From an uncultured Polaribacter sp. (lineage in GTDB: Bacteria; Bacteroidota; Bacteroidia; Flavobacteriales; Flavobacteriaceae): a stretch of DNA of 64,000 nt. Where the stretch lies: assembly GCF_947503855.1 (NCBI RefSeq), contig NZ_CANNFF010000001.1, positions 62,001 through 126,000 of the forward strand, in the 5' to 3' direction. The notes beneath the pieces were generated by a model, which searched no databases, was not told the DNA's origin, and was given only the letters and a program-made list of their open reading frames with translations. Both the position numbers and the translations under genes were made by a program. Shown here one piece after another: positions 53,581 through 63,587 of the stretch; within the stretch, counting starts at the first letter, position 1; every line of letters begins with the position of its first letter.

Positions 53581-55377
53581 CTAATCATTCAATTTTAAAA
53601 CCGCCATAAATGCTTCTTGTGGTATTTCTACATTACCTACTTGACGCATTCTTTTCTTACCTTTTTTCTGTTTTTCTAACAGTTTACGTTTTCTAGAAAT
53701 ATCTCCACCATAACATTTTGCAGTTACGTCTTTACGTAAGGCTTTGGTTGTTTCTCTAGCAATAATTTTTGCACCAATTGCTGCCTGAATTGGAATATCA
53801 AACTGCTGTCTTGGAATTAAAGTCTTTAATTTTTCTACAATTTTTTTACCAATGGTATAGGCATTATCTGTATGTAATAATGCAGAAAGTGCATCTACAG
53901 TATCTCCATTTAATAAAATATCTACACGTACTAATTTAGATTCTTTCATACCAATTGGATGATAATCGAAAGAAGCATAACCCTTAGAAACGGTTTTTAA
54001 TCGGTCGTAAAAATCGAATACAATTTCTGCCAAAGGCATTTCAAAAATTAACTCTACACGTTCTGTAGTTAAGTAGGTTTGGTTTATAATTTGCCCACGT
54101 TTTTCGATACACAAACTCATAACCTGCCCAACAAAATCAGATTTTGTTACAATAGAAGCTTTTATAAAAGGCTCTTCTACTCTATTTAATTTACTTGGTT
54201 CTGGTAAATCTGATGGATTGTTTACAATTATTGCTTCGTCTGGGTTTTTATTGGTGTACGCATAATAAGACACGTTAGGTACTGTAGTAATTACAGTCAT
54301 GTTAAACTCTCGCTCTAAACGTTCTTGTATAATTTCCATGTGCAACATGCCTAAGAAACCACATCTAAAACCAAAACCTAGCGCTGCAGAACTTTCTGGT
54401 TGAAACACCAAAGAAGCATCATTTAATTGTAGTTTTTCCATAGAACTACGCAATTCTTCGTAATCCTCTGTATCTACCGGATAAATACCTGCAAAAACCA
54501 TTGGTTTTACATCTTCAAAACCATCTATTAAATCTGAAGTTGGCTTTTCAAAATCGGTAATAGTATCTCCTACTTTTACTTCTTTTGCTGTTTTAATACC
54601 TGTAATTAAGTAACCAACATCTCCAGTTTTTATTTCTTTTTTAACAACTTGCGTTAATTTTAAAGTACCTACTTCATCTGCATTGTACTCTTTGTTTGTA
54701 GCCATAAATTTTATTTGCTGATTCTTTTTGATAGAACCATCAATAACTCTAAAATAGGTTTCTATACCTCTGTAAGAATTGTAAACAGAATCAAAAATTA
54801 AGGCTTTTAAAGGTGCATCAGGGTTTCCCTTAGGTGCAGGAACTCTTTCTATAATTGCTTTTAAAATATTATCTACACCAAAACCTGTTTTACCACTTGC
54901 GTGAATAACTTCTTCTGGATCGCAACCTAATAAATCTACAATATCATCTGTTACTTCTTCTGGGTTTGCACTTGGTAAATCTACCTTGTTTAAAACAGGA
55001 ATAATTTCTAAATCATTCTCTAAAGCCAAGTATAAGTTAGAAATGGTTTGTGCTTGTATACTTTGAGCCGCATCTACAATTAGCAAAGCGCCTTCACAAG
55101 CTGCAATAGAACGTGAAACTTCATAAGAAAAATCTACGTGACCTGGAGTGTCTATTAAATTAAGAATATATTTTTCTCCATCCAACTCATAATCCATTTG
55201 AATGGCGTGCGATTTTATGGTAATGCCACGTTCGCGCTCCAAATCCATATTATCTAATAACTGATTTTGCTTTTCTCGTTCAGTTACAGAACCTGTATAA
55301 TCTAACAATCTGTCTGCCAAAGTACTTTTACCATGGTCTATATGTGCGATTATACAAAAGTTTCTAATGTTTTTCAT
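53581..55377 (-). CDS. lepA: Elongation factor 4 (LepA), ribosomal back-translocase
   Basis: 598 residues from the ATG at 55377, exactly the common LepA length and start ([19 protein letters not shown]). An upstream in-frame ATG at 55401 would add eight residues and lie close to the -10 element, so it is rejected. GTPase motifs: 'AHIDHGKST' (G1), 'RGITIKSH' (G2), 'DTPGHVDF' (G3) and 'NKVDLPSA' (G4). The C-terminal '[20 protein letters not shown]' is LepA-specific. It rescues stalled ribosomes. Confidence 0.97.
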   Translation of the reverse strand: MKNIRNFCIIAHIDHGKSTLADRLLDYTGSVTEREKQNQLLDNMDLERERGITIKSHAIQMDYELDGEKYILNLIDTPGHVDFSYEVSRSIAACEGALLIVDAAQSIQAQTISNLYLALENDLEIIPVLNKVDLPSANPEEVTDDIVDLLGCDPEEVIHASGKTGFGVDNILKAIIERVPAPKGNPDAPLKALIFDSVYNSYRGIETYFRVIDGSIKKNQQIKFMATNKEYNADEVGTLKLTQVVKKEIKTGDVGYLITGIKTAKEVKVGDTITDFEKPTSDLIDGFEDVKPMVFAGIYPVDTEDYEELRSSMEKLQLNDASLVFQPESSAALGFGFRCGFLGMLHMEIIQERLEREFNMTVITTVPNVSYYAYTNKNPDEAIIVNNPSDLPEPSKLNRVEEPFIKASIVTKSDFVGQVMSLCIEKRGQIINQTYLTTERVELIFEMPLAEIVFDFYDRLKTVSKGYASFDYHPIGMKESKLVRVDILLNGDTVDALSALLHTDNAYTIGKKIVEKLKTLIPRQQFDIPIQAAIGAKIIARETTKALRKDVTAKCYGGDISRKRKLLEKQKKGKKRMRQVGNVEIPQEAFMAVLKLND

Positions 55378-55405
55378 ACTTCGTTTTCTAACTACTTTCA
55401 ATTCG

Positions 55406-55436
55406 CAAAGATATGGTATTTACCACCCTTTACAAA
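55406..55436 (-). promoter_or_regulatory. Promoter of lepA
   Basis: On the minus strand a -35 TTTG (55433-55436) and -10 TATCTTTG (55406-55413) are 19 bp apart, a textbook flavobacterial promoter. Predicted transcription start is near 55400, which favours the ATG at 55377. Confidence 0.8.
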
Positions 55437-55492
55437 CAAAAAAAGTACAATGGATTTCATTGTACTTTTTGGTATCTATTTTTAATAAAAAC

Positions 55493-55768
55493 TTATAAAT
55501 CTCTTTCTAGTTCTGCAATAGCAACTTTAAATTCTTCCCAATTTATGGTGTCATCACTATTTGTATCATGGCCTTTTAATAATTCATTTGCTACAAAACC
55601 AGAGATAAAACCATTTATTTCTGCTGCTCTTAGCATTTTTTTAATTTCAAATTTGTTTAATCTGGCATCTTCATCAGAATCAAAAAAACGAAAAGCTTCT
55701 TCTGGTGAATCAAATTGATTGGTAATTAAAATTCTAATTTTTCTTAAAACATCTACTTTTATGCTCAT
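55493..55768 (-). CDS. Small EF-hand calcium-binding protein
   Basis: 91 residues with two EF-hand loops: 'DSDEDARLNKFE' (about 30-41) and 'DTNSDDTINWEE' (about 68-79), each with Asp/Ser/Asp ligands at positions 1, 3 and 5 and Glu at position 12. Hydrophobic helices flank the loops. There is no signal peptide, so it is probably cytoplasmic. Family members are common in Flavobacteriaceae and of unknown function. It is on the minus strand between lepA and the TolB-like gene. Confidence 0.85.
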   Translation of the reverse strand: MSIKVDVLRKIRILITNQFDSPEEAFRFFDSDEDARLNKFEIKKMLRAAEINGFISGFVANELLKGHDTNSDDTINWEEFKVAIAELERDL

Positions 55769-55811
55769 ATTTATTTTTTTTTGGTTGATGGCTTAAGTTA
55801 AGTAATTAAAA

Positions 55812-56909
55812 TTAATCTTGCCATTCTGCGATAAATAAATTTGTATCACGCCCACCACCATTGTTTCTGTTTGACGAAAAAGCCAACTTTTTGCCATCAT
55901 TAGAAAATACAGGGAAAGCATCAAACGTTTCTCCATGTGTTACTCTTTCTAAATTTTTCCCATCAATATCTATCAAATATAAATTAAAAGGAAAGCCTCT
56001 TTCTGCTTCAAAATTAGAAGAAAATAATATTTTTTTTCCTGAAGGATGAAAAAACGGACTCCAATTGGCATTGCCTAAATCTGTTAATTCACGTAATTCT
56101 GAACCATCTGCATTACAGATATACAATTCCATTTCTGTAGGTTCTACCAAACCTTCTGCTAACAAATCTTTGTAAGCTTTAATTTCTTCTTTGGTTTTTG
56201 GTCTAGAAGAACGAAAGATAATTTTTGTACCATCTGGGGAGAAAAATGCACCACCATCATAACCCAACTCATCTGTAATTTGTTTTACATCTGTACCATC
56301 AATGTTCATGGTATACAATTCTAAATCTCCACTTCTGGTTGATGTAAATACAATTTTATCGCCTTTTAGAGACACTGTCGGTTCAGCATCATAGCCTTTT
56401 TCATTGGTTAATTGTTTTACAATATTCCCTTCTAAATCTGCTACAAAAATGTCAAAACTATTATATACAGGCCAAATGTATTTTCCGTTTTTTCGCAAAG
56501 GTACTTCTGGGCAATTCTCATCTACCAAATGTGTAGATGCATAAATAATATGTTTGTTGTCTGGTAAAAAATACGCACAAGTTGTACGTCCTTTTCCTGT
56601 AGAAATCATAGGTGGCATTTTGTCTTTAAAGTTCTCATCTGCATTCATTAAAAACATTTGATCGCAACTAACATTCCAGTTTTTATAATTCGATTGAAAT
56701 ACCAATTGTTTATCATCAAAACTCCAATATGCCTCTGCATTATCGCCCCCAAAAGTTACCTGACGTAAGCTTTTAAAGTGTGTTTCTTCTGGATAAATTA
56801 AAGGGTTTTTGTTTACAAGCTTTTCTGTAATATTGGTTTCAGTTGATTTTTTATTGTTTTTACAAGAAAGTAATAAAAAGGCGATTAGTAGTGTAGAAAG
56901 AATTCTCAT
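55812..56909 (-). CDS. TolB-like beta-propeller (PD40 repeat) lipoprotein
   Basis: 365 residues with a lipobox cysteine C16 ('AFLLLSCKNN'). Repeats of the PD40 type are clear: 'AEPTVSLKGDKIVFTSTRSGDLELYTMN', 'GGAFFSPDGTKIIFRSSRP', 'WSPFFHPSGKKILFSSN' and 'FPVFSNDGKKLAFSSNR', each about 45 residues, forming a propeller. No enzymatic domain is attached. In this family such propellers bind proteins or peptides, but the partner is unknown. It is divergent from the M28 peptidase gene, 45 bp between the starts. Confidence 0.85.
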   Translation of the reverse strand: MRILSTLLIAFLLLSCKNNKKSTETNITEKLVNKNPLIYPEETHFKSLRQVTFGGDNAEAYWSFDDKQLVFQSNYKNWNVSCDQMFLMNADENFKDKMPPMISTGKGRTTCAYFLPDNKHIIYASTHLVDENCPEVPLRKNGKYIWPVYNSFDIFVADLEGNIVKQLTNEKGYDAEPTVSLKGDKIVFTSTRSGDLELYTMNIDGTDVKQITDELGYDGGAFFSPDGTKIIFRSSRPKTKEEIKAYKDLLAEGLVEPTEMELYICNADGSELRELTDLGNANWSPFFHPSGKKILFSSNFEAERGFPFNLYLIDIDGKNLERVTHGETFDAFPVFSNDGKKLAFSSNRNNGGGRDTNLFIAEWQD

Positions 56910-56926
56910 TTTCTGTTTTTATTAAT

Positions 56927-56934
56927 TAACTTTG
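56927..56934 (+). promoter_or_regulatory. -10 element of the M28 peptidase gene
   Basis: TAACTTTG matches TAnnTTTG and lies 20 bases before the ATG at 56955. No clear -35 was found. Confidence 0.55.
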
Positions 56935-56954
56935 TAAAAATAATATTTATCGTT

Positions 56955-58178
56955 ATGAGAAACATTCTATTTCTAGTTTTTTTATCAATTTTATTTTCTT
57001 GTAAATCAACTATTAACCAAGAAGAACGCATTAAAGAAGATGTTTCTTTTTTAGCTTCTGATGCTTTAGAAGGAAGACAGACAGGAACTGAAGGAGAAAA
57101 AAAAGCAGCCCACTATATTTCTAATCGTTTTATAGAACTAGAATTACAACCTAAGGGAACAAAAAAATACTTACAACCCTTTACATTTAAGCCAAAAACA
57201 AATCCACATGATGATGTTAAATTTGATGTAAATGGAGACGGAACCATTACAGGAAATAATGTAATTGGTTTTTTAAATAACAATGCAGAAAATACGGTAA
57301 TTATTGGCGCACATTATGATCATTTAGGTTTTGGTGGCGAAGGTTCTTTATACAGAGATTCTATTAAAGCAGTACACAATGGTGCAGATGATAATGCATC
57401 TGGTGTTGCTATTCTGCTAAATTTAGCTGCCAAATTAAGAAAGAAAAATACTAGTAACAATTACTTATTTATGGCTTTTTCTGGAGAAGAAATGGGACTT
57501 TTAGGTTCTAATTACTTTGTTAAAAACCCAACAATAGATACCAAAAAAGTATCCTATATGATTAATATGGATATGGTTGGTAGGTTAAAAAAAGATAGTA
57601 CCTTGGCTGTATACGGTACAGGAACTTCGCCCATTTTTAAACAGGTTTTAAAATCGCACAACAATAATTTTAAATTAATTCAGCAAGAATCTGGTGTGGG
57701 CCCAAGTGATCATACTAGTTTTTATTTAGCAGACATCCCTGTGTTGCACTTTTTTACGGGTCAGCATGAAGATTACCACAAGCCTAGTGACGATTCTGAA
57801 AAACTAAATTATAAAGGAATGGAAACCATTAGCAAATACATTTTTAACGTAATTACAGATTTGGATGATAATGGAAAACTTACTTTTAGAAAAACAAAAA
57901 ACGAAAGTGAAGAAACTCCGCGTTTTAAAGTTGGTTTGGGGGTAATACCAGATTATTTATTTGATGGTCAGGGTATGAGAATTGATGGCATTTCTGAAGA
58001 CAAACCTGCACAAAAAGCGGGTTTACAAAAAGGTGATATTGTAATACAGTTAGGAGATAGTATAGTAACCAATATGATGAGTTACATGCGTGCTCTATCT
58101 GTTTTTGAAAAAGGAGACAAAACAAAAGCGGTAGTTAAAAGAGGTTCTGAAACTTTAGAAAAAGAAATTAACTTTTAA
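56955..58178 (+). CDS. M28-family zinc aminopeptidase with PDZ domain, lipoprotein
   Basis: 407 residues with a lipobox cysteine C16 ('LFSCKST'). Zinc and catalytic residues of M28 are H120 ('IIGAHYDHLGFGGEG'), D145 ('HNGADDNASG'), E178/E179 ('AFSGEEMGLLGS'), D206 ('YMINMDMVGR') and the late His in 'GQHEDYHKPSDDSEKLNY'. A PDZ domain occupies about residues 310-407 ('RIDGISEDKPAQKAGLQKGD'). It probably trims peptides in the periplasm. dusB follows after 10 bp. Confidence 0.92.
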   Translation: MRNILFLVFLSILFSCKSTINQEERIKEDVSFLASDALEGRQTGTEGEKKAAHYISNRFIELELQPKGTKKYLQPFTFKPKTNPHDDVKFDVNGDGTITGNNVIGFLNNNAENTVIIGAHYDHLGFGGEGSLYRDSIKAVHNGADDNASGVAILLNLAAKLRKKNTSNNYLFMAFSGEEMGLLGSNYFVKNPTIDTKKVSYMINMDMVGRLKKDSTLAVYGTGTSPIFKQVLKSHNNNFKLIQQESGVGPSDHTSFYLADIPVLHFFTGQHEDYHKPSDDSEKLNYKGMETISKYIFNVITDLDDNGKLTFRKTKNESEETPRFKVGLGVIPDYLFDGQGMRIDGISEDKPAQKAGLQKGDIVIQLGDSIVTNMMSYMRALSVFEKGDKTKAVVKRGSETLEKEINF

Positions 58179-58188
58179 AAAAAATATT

Positions 58189-59190
58189 TTGGCAAAAATA
58201 GGCAATATCCAACTTCCAGAATTTCCATTATTATTAGCACCTATGGAAGACGTCTCTGACCCACCTTTTAGAGCTTTGTGCAAAGAAAATGGTGCAGATG
58301 TTGTGTATACAGAATTTATTTCTTCTGAAGGTTTGATTAGAGATGCTGCCAAAAGTGTGATCAAATTAGATATCTACGAAAAAGAGCGTCCTGTTGGCAT
58401 TCAGATTTTTGGGGCTAATTTAGATTCGATGCTAAAAACAATTGAGATTGTTGAGAAATCGAATCCAGATATAATTGACATTAATTTTGGTTGTCCTGTA
58501 AAAAAAGTAGTTTCTAAAGGTGCTGGTGCAGGTATTTTAAAAGATATCGATTTAATGGTTTCTCTTACAGAAGCTATGGTAAAACATACCAATTTGCCAA
58601 TTACCGTAAAAACACGTTTGGGCTGGGATCACGATTCTATAAGAATTGTAGAAGTTGCAGAACGTTTGCAAGATGTGGGTTGTAAAGCCATTTCAATTCA
58701 TGGTAGAACACGTGCACAAATGTACAAAGGCGATGCAGATTGGAAACCTATTGCTGCTGTAAAAAACAATCCAAGAATGCACATTCCTGTTTTTGGTAAT
58801 GGTGATGTTACCACACCAGAAAGAGCCATGGAAATGCGCGATAAATATGGTTTAGATGGTGCTATGATTGGTAGAGCTGCTATTGGATATCCTTGGTTTT
58901 TTAACGAAGTAAAACACTTTTTTAAAACAGGAGAACATTTAGCAAAACCAACCATTACAGAAAGAACAGCTGTTGCCAGAAGACATTTACAAATGGCTAT
59001 TGATTGGAAGGGAGAACATTTAGGTGTAGTAGAAACTAGAAGACATTATACCAATTACTTTAAAGGAATTCCTCATTTTAAAGAATATAGATTAAAAATG
59101 GTAACTTCTGATGATCCAAAGGATGTTTTTAGCGCTTTTGATGAAGTAGAAGCTAAATTTGGGAATGCTACCCTACCTGAAATTGGGTAA
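58189..59190 (+). CDS. dusB: tRNA-dihydrouridine synthase, DusB type
   Basis: 333 residues from a TTG start, as the frame has no ATG before the conserved 'IQLPEFPLLLAPMEDVSDPP'. The flavin site and catalytic cysteine C102 ('DINFGCPVKKVVSKGAGAG') are present, and 'TVKTRLGWDHDS', 'ISIHGRTRAQMYKGDADW' and 'FGNGDVTTPERA' are family blocks. It reduces uridines to dihydrouridine in tRNA D-loops. It is 10 bp downstream of the M28 peptidase and likely co-transcribed. Confidence 0.95.
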   Translation: MAKIGNIQLPEFPLLLAPMEDVSDPPFRALCKENGADVVYTEFISSEGLIRDAAKSVIKLDIYEKERPVGIQIFGANLDSMLKTIEIVEKSNPDIIDINFGCPVKKVVSKGAGAGILKDIDLMVSLTEAMVKHTNLPITVKTRLGWDHDSIRIVEVAERLQDVGCKAISIHGRTRAQMYKGDADWKPIAAVKNNPRMHIPVFGNGDVTTPERAMEMRDKYGLDGAMIGRAAIGYPWFFNEVKHFFKTGEHLAKPTITERTAVARRHLQMAIDWKGEHLGVVETRRHYTNYFKGIPHFKEYRLKMVTSDDPKDVFSAFDEVEAKFGNATLPEIG

Positions 59191-59296
59191 TTTATTTTTC
59201 TAAAATATTCAGTTTTCTCTAAAAGGCTGATATTTATCATTTCTTTAGGCTCGAATATTAACTACTTTTAAATGTATAATTTAAAAATCGAGAATT

Positions 59297-59599
59297 ATGA
59301 AAGTAGCTATTCAATTTGTAAACATACCAACTAGTGAATCTTTAGAAACTTACACCCAAGGAAAATTGGAAAATTTAGAAAAAAAATACGAAGACATTAT
59401 TAATGTTACTGTATTTTTTAAAAGAGAAAATTCACCTAAAAAATTAGGCAGAATTTGCGAAATGGAATTAAGTCTTGCTGGTCCTAGAATTTTTGCATCA
59501 TCTAACGAAAAAAATTACGAATTAGCTGTAAAACACACCATTAGCGATTTAGAAAAACAATTGAAAAAAAGAAAAGGCGTTCTTAAGCCTTATATGTAA
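59297..59599 (+). CDS. hpf: Ribosome hibernation-promoting factor (short HPF/RaiA)
   Basis: 100 residues, the short form without the long C-terminal dimerisation domain. 'AIQFVNIPTSESLETYTQGK' then 'LENLEKKYEDI' and 'CEMELSLAGPRIFASSNEKN' then 'YELAVKHTISDLEKQLKKRKG' match the HPF fold. It binds the 30S decoding centre in starvation. It has 106 bp upstream with no clear promoter and a perfect hairpin downstream. Confidence 0.92.
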   Translation: MKVAIQFVNIPTSESLETYTQGKLENLEKKYEDIINVTVFFKRENSPKKLGRICEMELSLAGPRIFASSNEKNYELAVKHTISDLEKQLKKRKGVLKPYM

Positions 59600-59615
59600 T
59601 TATGTATAGTTGTAT

Positions 59616-59646
59616 CAATTCTGTATTGAAATTGAATACAGAATTG
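59616..59646. terminator. Bidirectional terminator between hpf and the ABC permease
   Basis: A perfect 12-bp stem CAATTCTGTATT / AATACAGAATTG with a GAAATTG loop between two convergent genes. It lacks long T runs, so its strength is uncertain. Confidence 0.65.
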
Positions 59647-59649
59647 GTA

Positions 59650-60855
59650 TTACTTTTCTACAAAACTTTTAGAAATTCTACTACTAGCAATTTTAGCTGC
59701 AATATATCCTAATAAAGTAATTGTTAAAAACACGATTAAAAAGTTGGTGAATCTTAACTCTACAGGATAGGCTAAATCTGGTACAATCATAAACAAACTA
59801 AATTTTTGTTGTAATAGTACTAAAACTATCCCTAGAAATAAACCTATACACATACCAATAAAGGTTAGTAAAAAACCTTGTAAAACAAATATTTTTTTTA
59901 TCTCTTTTATAGTGGTTCCTAAGTTATAGAGTGTTTTTAGGTTGTGTTTTTTATCGATTATCATCATAATAATGGCACCAATTACATTGAATAATGCTAT
60001 AATGACAATAAGTGTAAATATTAAATAAGAAACAAAATTTTCGGTATTAATTACCTTGTAAAAAACTTCGTTTAACTGTGCTTTGGTTTGTACTTTGTAA
60101 CTATCACCTAACTCTTTTGATAATTGTTCTGCTACCTGGTTTGCTTTGGAAATATCTTTTAATTTTACCTCTATAGCAGTAACTTGATTATTTTTAAAAC
60201 GGAGTAATTTTTTAGCTTCCACTAGAGATGTAAACACAAATTTACCCTCAAAATCTTCTGTACCAGAATAAATACCTACAATTTGTACGTTTATTTTATA
60301 AAACGGATTTCTAAGGTTTATAAAACCTTTACCAGGTTTTGGAACCATTATTTTTAAAGGCTCTCCATAATTAAGGGTTCCTAAAGAAAGTTTATTAGAA
60401 ATGCCTCTACCAATGACAGCTGTATTGCTAAAATCTTGATACAACCACGAACCTACATACAGTGCAGAATCTAATTTAGAGATTTGTGTATAATTATCTT
60501 CAACACCTTTTATGTAAGCAATTTCTGTTTTTTCTTTGTATTCTAAAAAAACACGTTCTTCAATAACTTTTGTGGTTTCTTGTATAGAAGTATTGCTTAA
60601 AAGTATCTCAGAAAGTGCTTGAGTAATAAAAAAAGATTTTCCTTTTTGTGATGTAATTTTAATATCTGGGTCAGAAACATCTAATAAATTGTAACTAAAA
60701 GTTCTTAAACCAGAAAAACCAGATAGAATAATAAACAAGGCTAAAGAGCCTACAATGACACCAAAGGAAGAAATAATTGTTATAATATTGATAGCATTAT
60801 TGCTAGTTTTTGAAAACAAGTATCTTTTAGCAATGTAAAAGGGAAAACTCTTCAT
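59650..60855 (-). CDS. FtsX/LolE-type ABC transporter permease
   Basis: 401 residues. One N-terminal helix (about 20-45, 'IITIISSFGVIVGSLALFII'), a long periplasmic domain (about 45-270) and three C-terminal helices (about 275-300, 320-350, 370-395). This is the MacB/LolCE-FtsX topology, and the opening 'FPFYIAKRYLFSKTSNNAIN' is close to LolE-type permeases. No ATPase gene is adjacent, so the partner lies elsewhere. It probably works in lipoprotein release. It is 26 bp downstream of rbfA in the same direction. Confidence 0.85.
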   Translation of the reverse strand: MKSFPFYIAKRYLFSKTSNNAINIITIISSFGVIVGSLALFIILSGFSGLRTFSYNLLDVSDPDIKITSQKGKSFFITQALSEILLSNTSIQETTKVIEERVFLEYKEKTEIAYIKGVEDNYTQISKLDSALYVGSWLYQDFSNTAVIGRGISNKLSLGTLNYGEPLKIMVPKPGKGFINLRNPFYKINVQIVGIYSGTEDFEGKFVFTSLVEAKKLLRFKNNQVTAIEVKLKDISKANQVAEQLSKELGDSYKVQTKAQLNEVFYKVINTENFVSYLIFTLIVIIALFNVIGAIIMMIIDKKHNLKTLYNLGTTIKEIKKIFVLQGFLLTFIGMCIGLFLGIVLVLLQQKFSLFMIVPDLAYPVELRFTNFLIVFLTITLLGYIAAKIASSRISKSFVEK

Positions 60856-60881
60856 ATTGTTTTCTTTAGATACTTATAAAA

Positions 60882-61277
60882 CTATCTTTTTTGACGTTTT
60901 GGTAATACCTCTGGGTTTTTAATTGGGTCTGCGTCTTTACCTTTTAAAGATTGATCTATTTCTTCGATATAATCTAACGTATCATCGCCAAAAAATAATA
61001 ACTCTGGCATTCTACGTAATTGGTTTTTGGTTCTTTTTGCCATTTCATGACGAATTAAAGGCGTATTTGATTGTACTCCTGTAATAATTTCGTCTCTTTT
61101 TTCTGATGGAAAAATGCTTAAATATACTTTTGCAACTCCTAAATCTGAGGTTACATGTACTTTAGAAACAGAGATAATTACTCCTTTCATTCCATCTTGT
61201 GCTGCTTTTTGCAACACATCTACCAAGTCTTTTTGTAAAACTCCTGCAATTTTACGCTGTCTGTTTGTTTCTTCCAT
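60882..61277 (-). CDS. rbfA: Ribosome-binding factor A
   Basis: 131 residues with the KH-like RbfA fold: 'RQRKIAGVLQKDLVDVLQKA', 'SVSKVHVTSDLGVAKVYLSI' and 'RRMPELLFFGDDTLDYIEEI' are typical. It helps 16S rRNA maturation and growth at low temperature. The C-terminal tail is basic. The start codon at 61277 lies almost directly behind a -10 element. Confidence 0.95.
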   Translation of the reverse strand: MEETNRQRKIAGVLQKDLVDVLQKAAQDGMKGVIISVSKVHVTSDLGVAKVYLSIFPSEKRDEIITGVQSNTPLIRHEMAKRTKNQLRRMPELLFFGDDTLDYIEEIDQSLKGKDADPIKNPEVLPKRQKR

Positions 61278-61281
61278 GGCA

Positions 61282-61289
61282 CAAATTTA
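61282..61289 (-). promoter_or_regulatory. -10 element of rbfA, adjacent to the start codon
   Basis: On the minus strand TAAATTTG matches TAnnTTTG and ends four bases before the ATG at 61277, so the transcript would be leaderless or nearly so. The match is exact but short. Confidence 0.5.
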
Positions 61290-61485
61290 CAATATTTTTA
61301 CGGAGTATATATCTTATTTTTAATAGGCATACATCACCAAAGTTACGCATTTTTTTTTATTTAGTTTGGTAAATAAAACATCACAACAACCAACTATTTT
61401 TTTTGGGATATGAATTATTTAGTTTAGTATTCAATAGGGAAAGTCAAATAATACTTTCTAAAAGTAAAATATTTTTCTTGAAACT

Positions 61486-61520
61486 AAAAAACCTCAAAAC
61501 AAATTGTTTTGAGGTTTTTT
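61486..61520 (-). terminator. Terminator of atpD-atpC
   Basis: A stem AAAAAACCTCAAAAC / GTTTTGAGGTTTTTT with a short AAATT loop, 29 bp beyond the atpC stop. The remaining 200 bp to rbfA are A/T-rich and show nothing else recognisable. Confidence 0.92.
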
Positions 61521-61548
61521 AGTTATTGAATGCTTTGTTAGCTAGGTA

Positions 61549-61827
61549 TTAGTCAGCTAGTATCATTGCTTTATTATCATTTAATTCTAAAGTACCAGAG
61601 TTAATTTTTATAACTAATTTATCACTCATAGTTTCAAACTTTTCTTTAAACTTATCATCTAAAACAACGTTAGCTGCTTTTATAGCAATACGACCTTCAG
61701 TTAAATTAGCAACAATAGGTGCGTGATTATTTAATATTTGAAACTCACCATTAGTACCAGGAGCAGTAAAAGAATCTACCTCTGATGAAAATAATATAGC
61801 TTCTGGTGTAACTATTTCTAAAAACAT
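61549..61827 (-). CDS. atpC: F1 ATP synthase epsilon subunit, short form
   Basis: 92 residues: 'LEIVTPEAILFSSEVDSFTA', 'PGTNGEFQILNNHAPIVANL' and 'LEGRIAIK'-type sequence (here 'TEGRIAIKAANV') form the beta-sandwich domain. The C-terminal helical domain of E. coli-type epsilon (total about 139 residues) is absent, which is normal in Bacteroidota. It is transcribed with atpD, 77 bp after its stop. That spacer contains short repeats of the type AAACTTAAAACTT. Confidence 0.95.
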   Translation of the reverse strand: MFLEIVTPEAILFSSEVDSFTAPGTNGEFQILNNHAPIVANLTEGRIAIKAANVVLDDKFKEKFETMSDKLVIKINSGTLELNDNKAMILAD

Positions 61828-61904
61828 ATTTATTTAGTTTTTAGTTTTTAGCTTTTAGTCTTTCGTTATTATTTATAACTTGAAACTTAAAACTTAAAAC
61901 TTGT

Positions 61905-63419
<1,515 letters not shown>

Positions 63420-63472
63420 CTAATTATAATTATTATTTGTATTTTGAGATTTAGCATCTCATTTTCAGCTTG

Positions 63473-63480
63473 CAAAGTTA
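63473..63480 (-). promoter_or_regulatory. -10 element of atpD
   Basis: On the minus strand TAACTTTG matches TAnnTTTG, 59 bases before the ATG at 63413. No clear -35 TTG was found in the A/T-rich flank. Confidence 0.6.
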
Positions 63481-63540
63481 ATTCTTTTGATTGAATTTAA
63501 AAAAGTTTTTTTTATATAAACTGTAATATAAATTCATAAA

Positions 63541-63568
63541 AAAACCTCACCGAATTGGTGAGGTTTTT
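63541..63568 (-). terminator. Terminator of the OmpA-family gene
   Basis: A stem AACCTCACC / GGTGAGGTT with a GAATT loop and T run lies 19 bp beyond the OmpA gene stop. Confidence 0.92.
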
Positions 63569-63587
63569 ATTTAATATATTATTAAAA

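Noticed and set aside
55378-55401. Upstream ATG for LepA
   Set aside because: It lies near the predicted transcription start and the conserved LepA N-terminus begins at 55377.
61828-61904. AAACTTAAAACTT-type repeats between atpD and atpC as a repeat array
   Set aside because: They are a few short, imperfect A/T-rich units without spacers, so not CRISPR or a defined repeat family.
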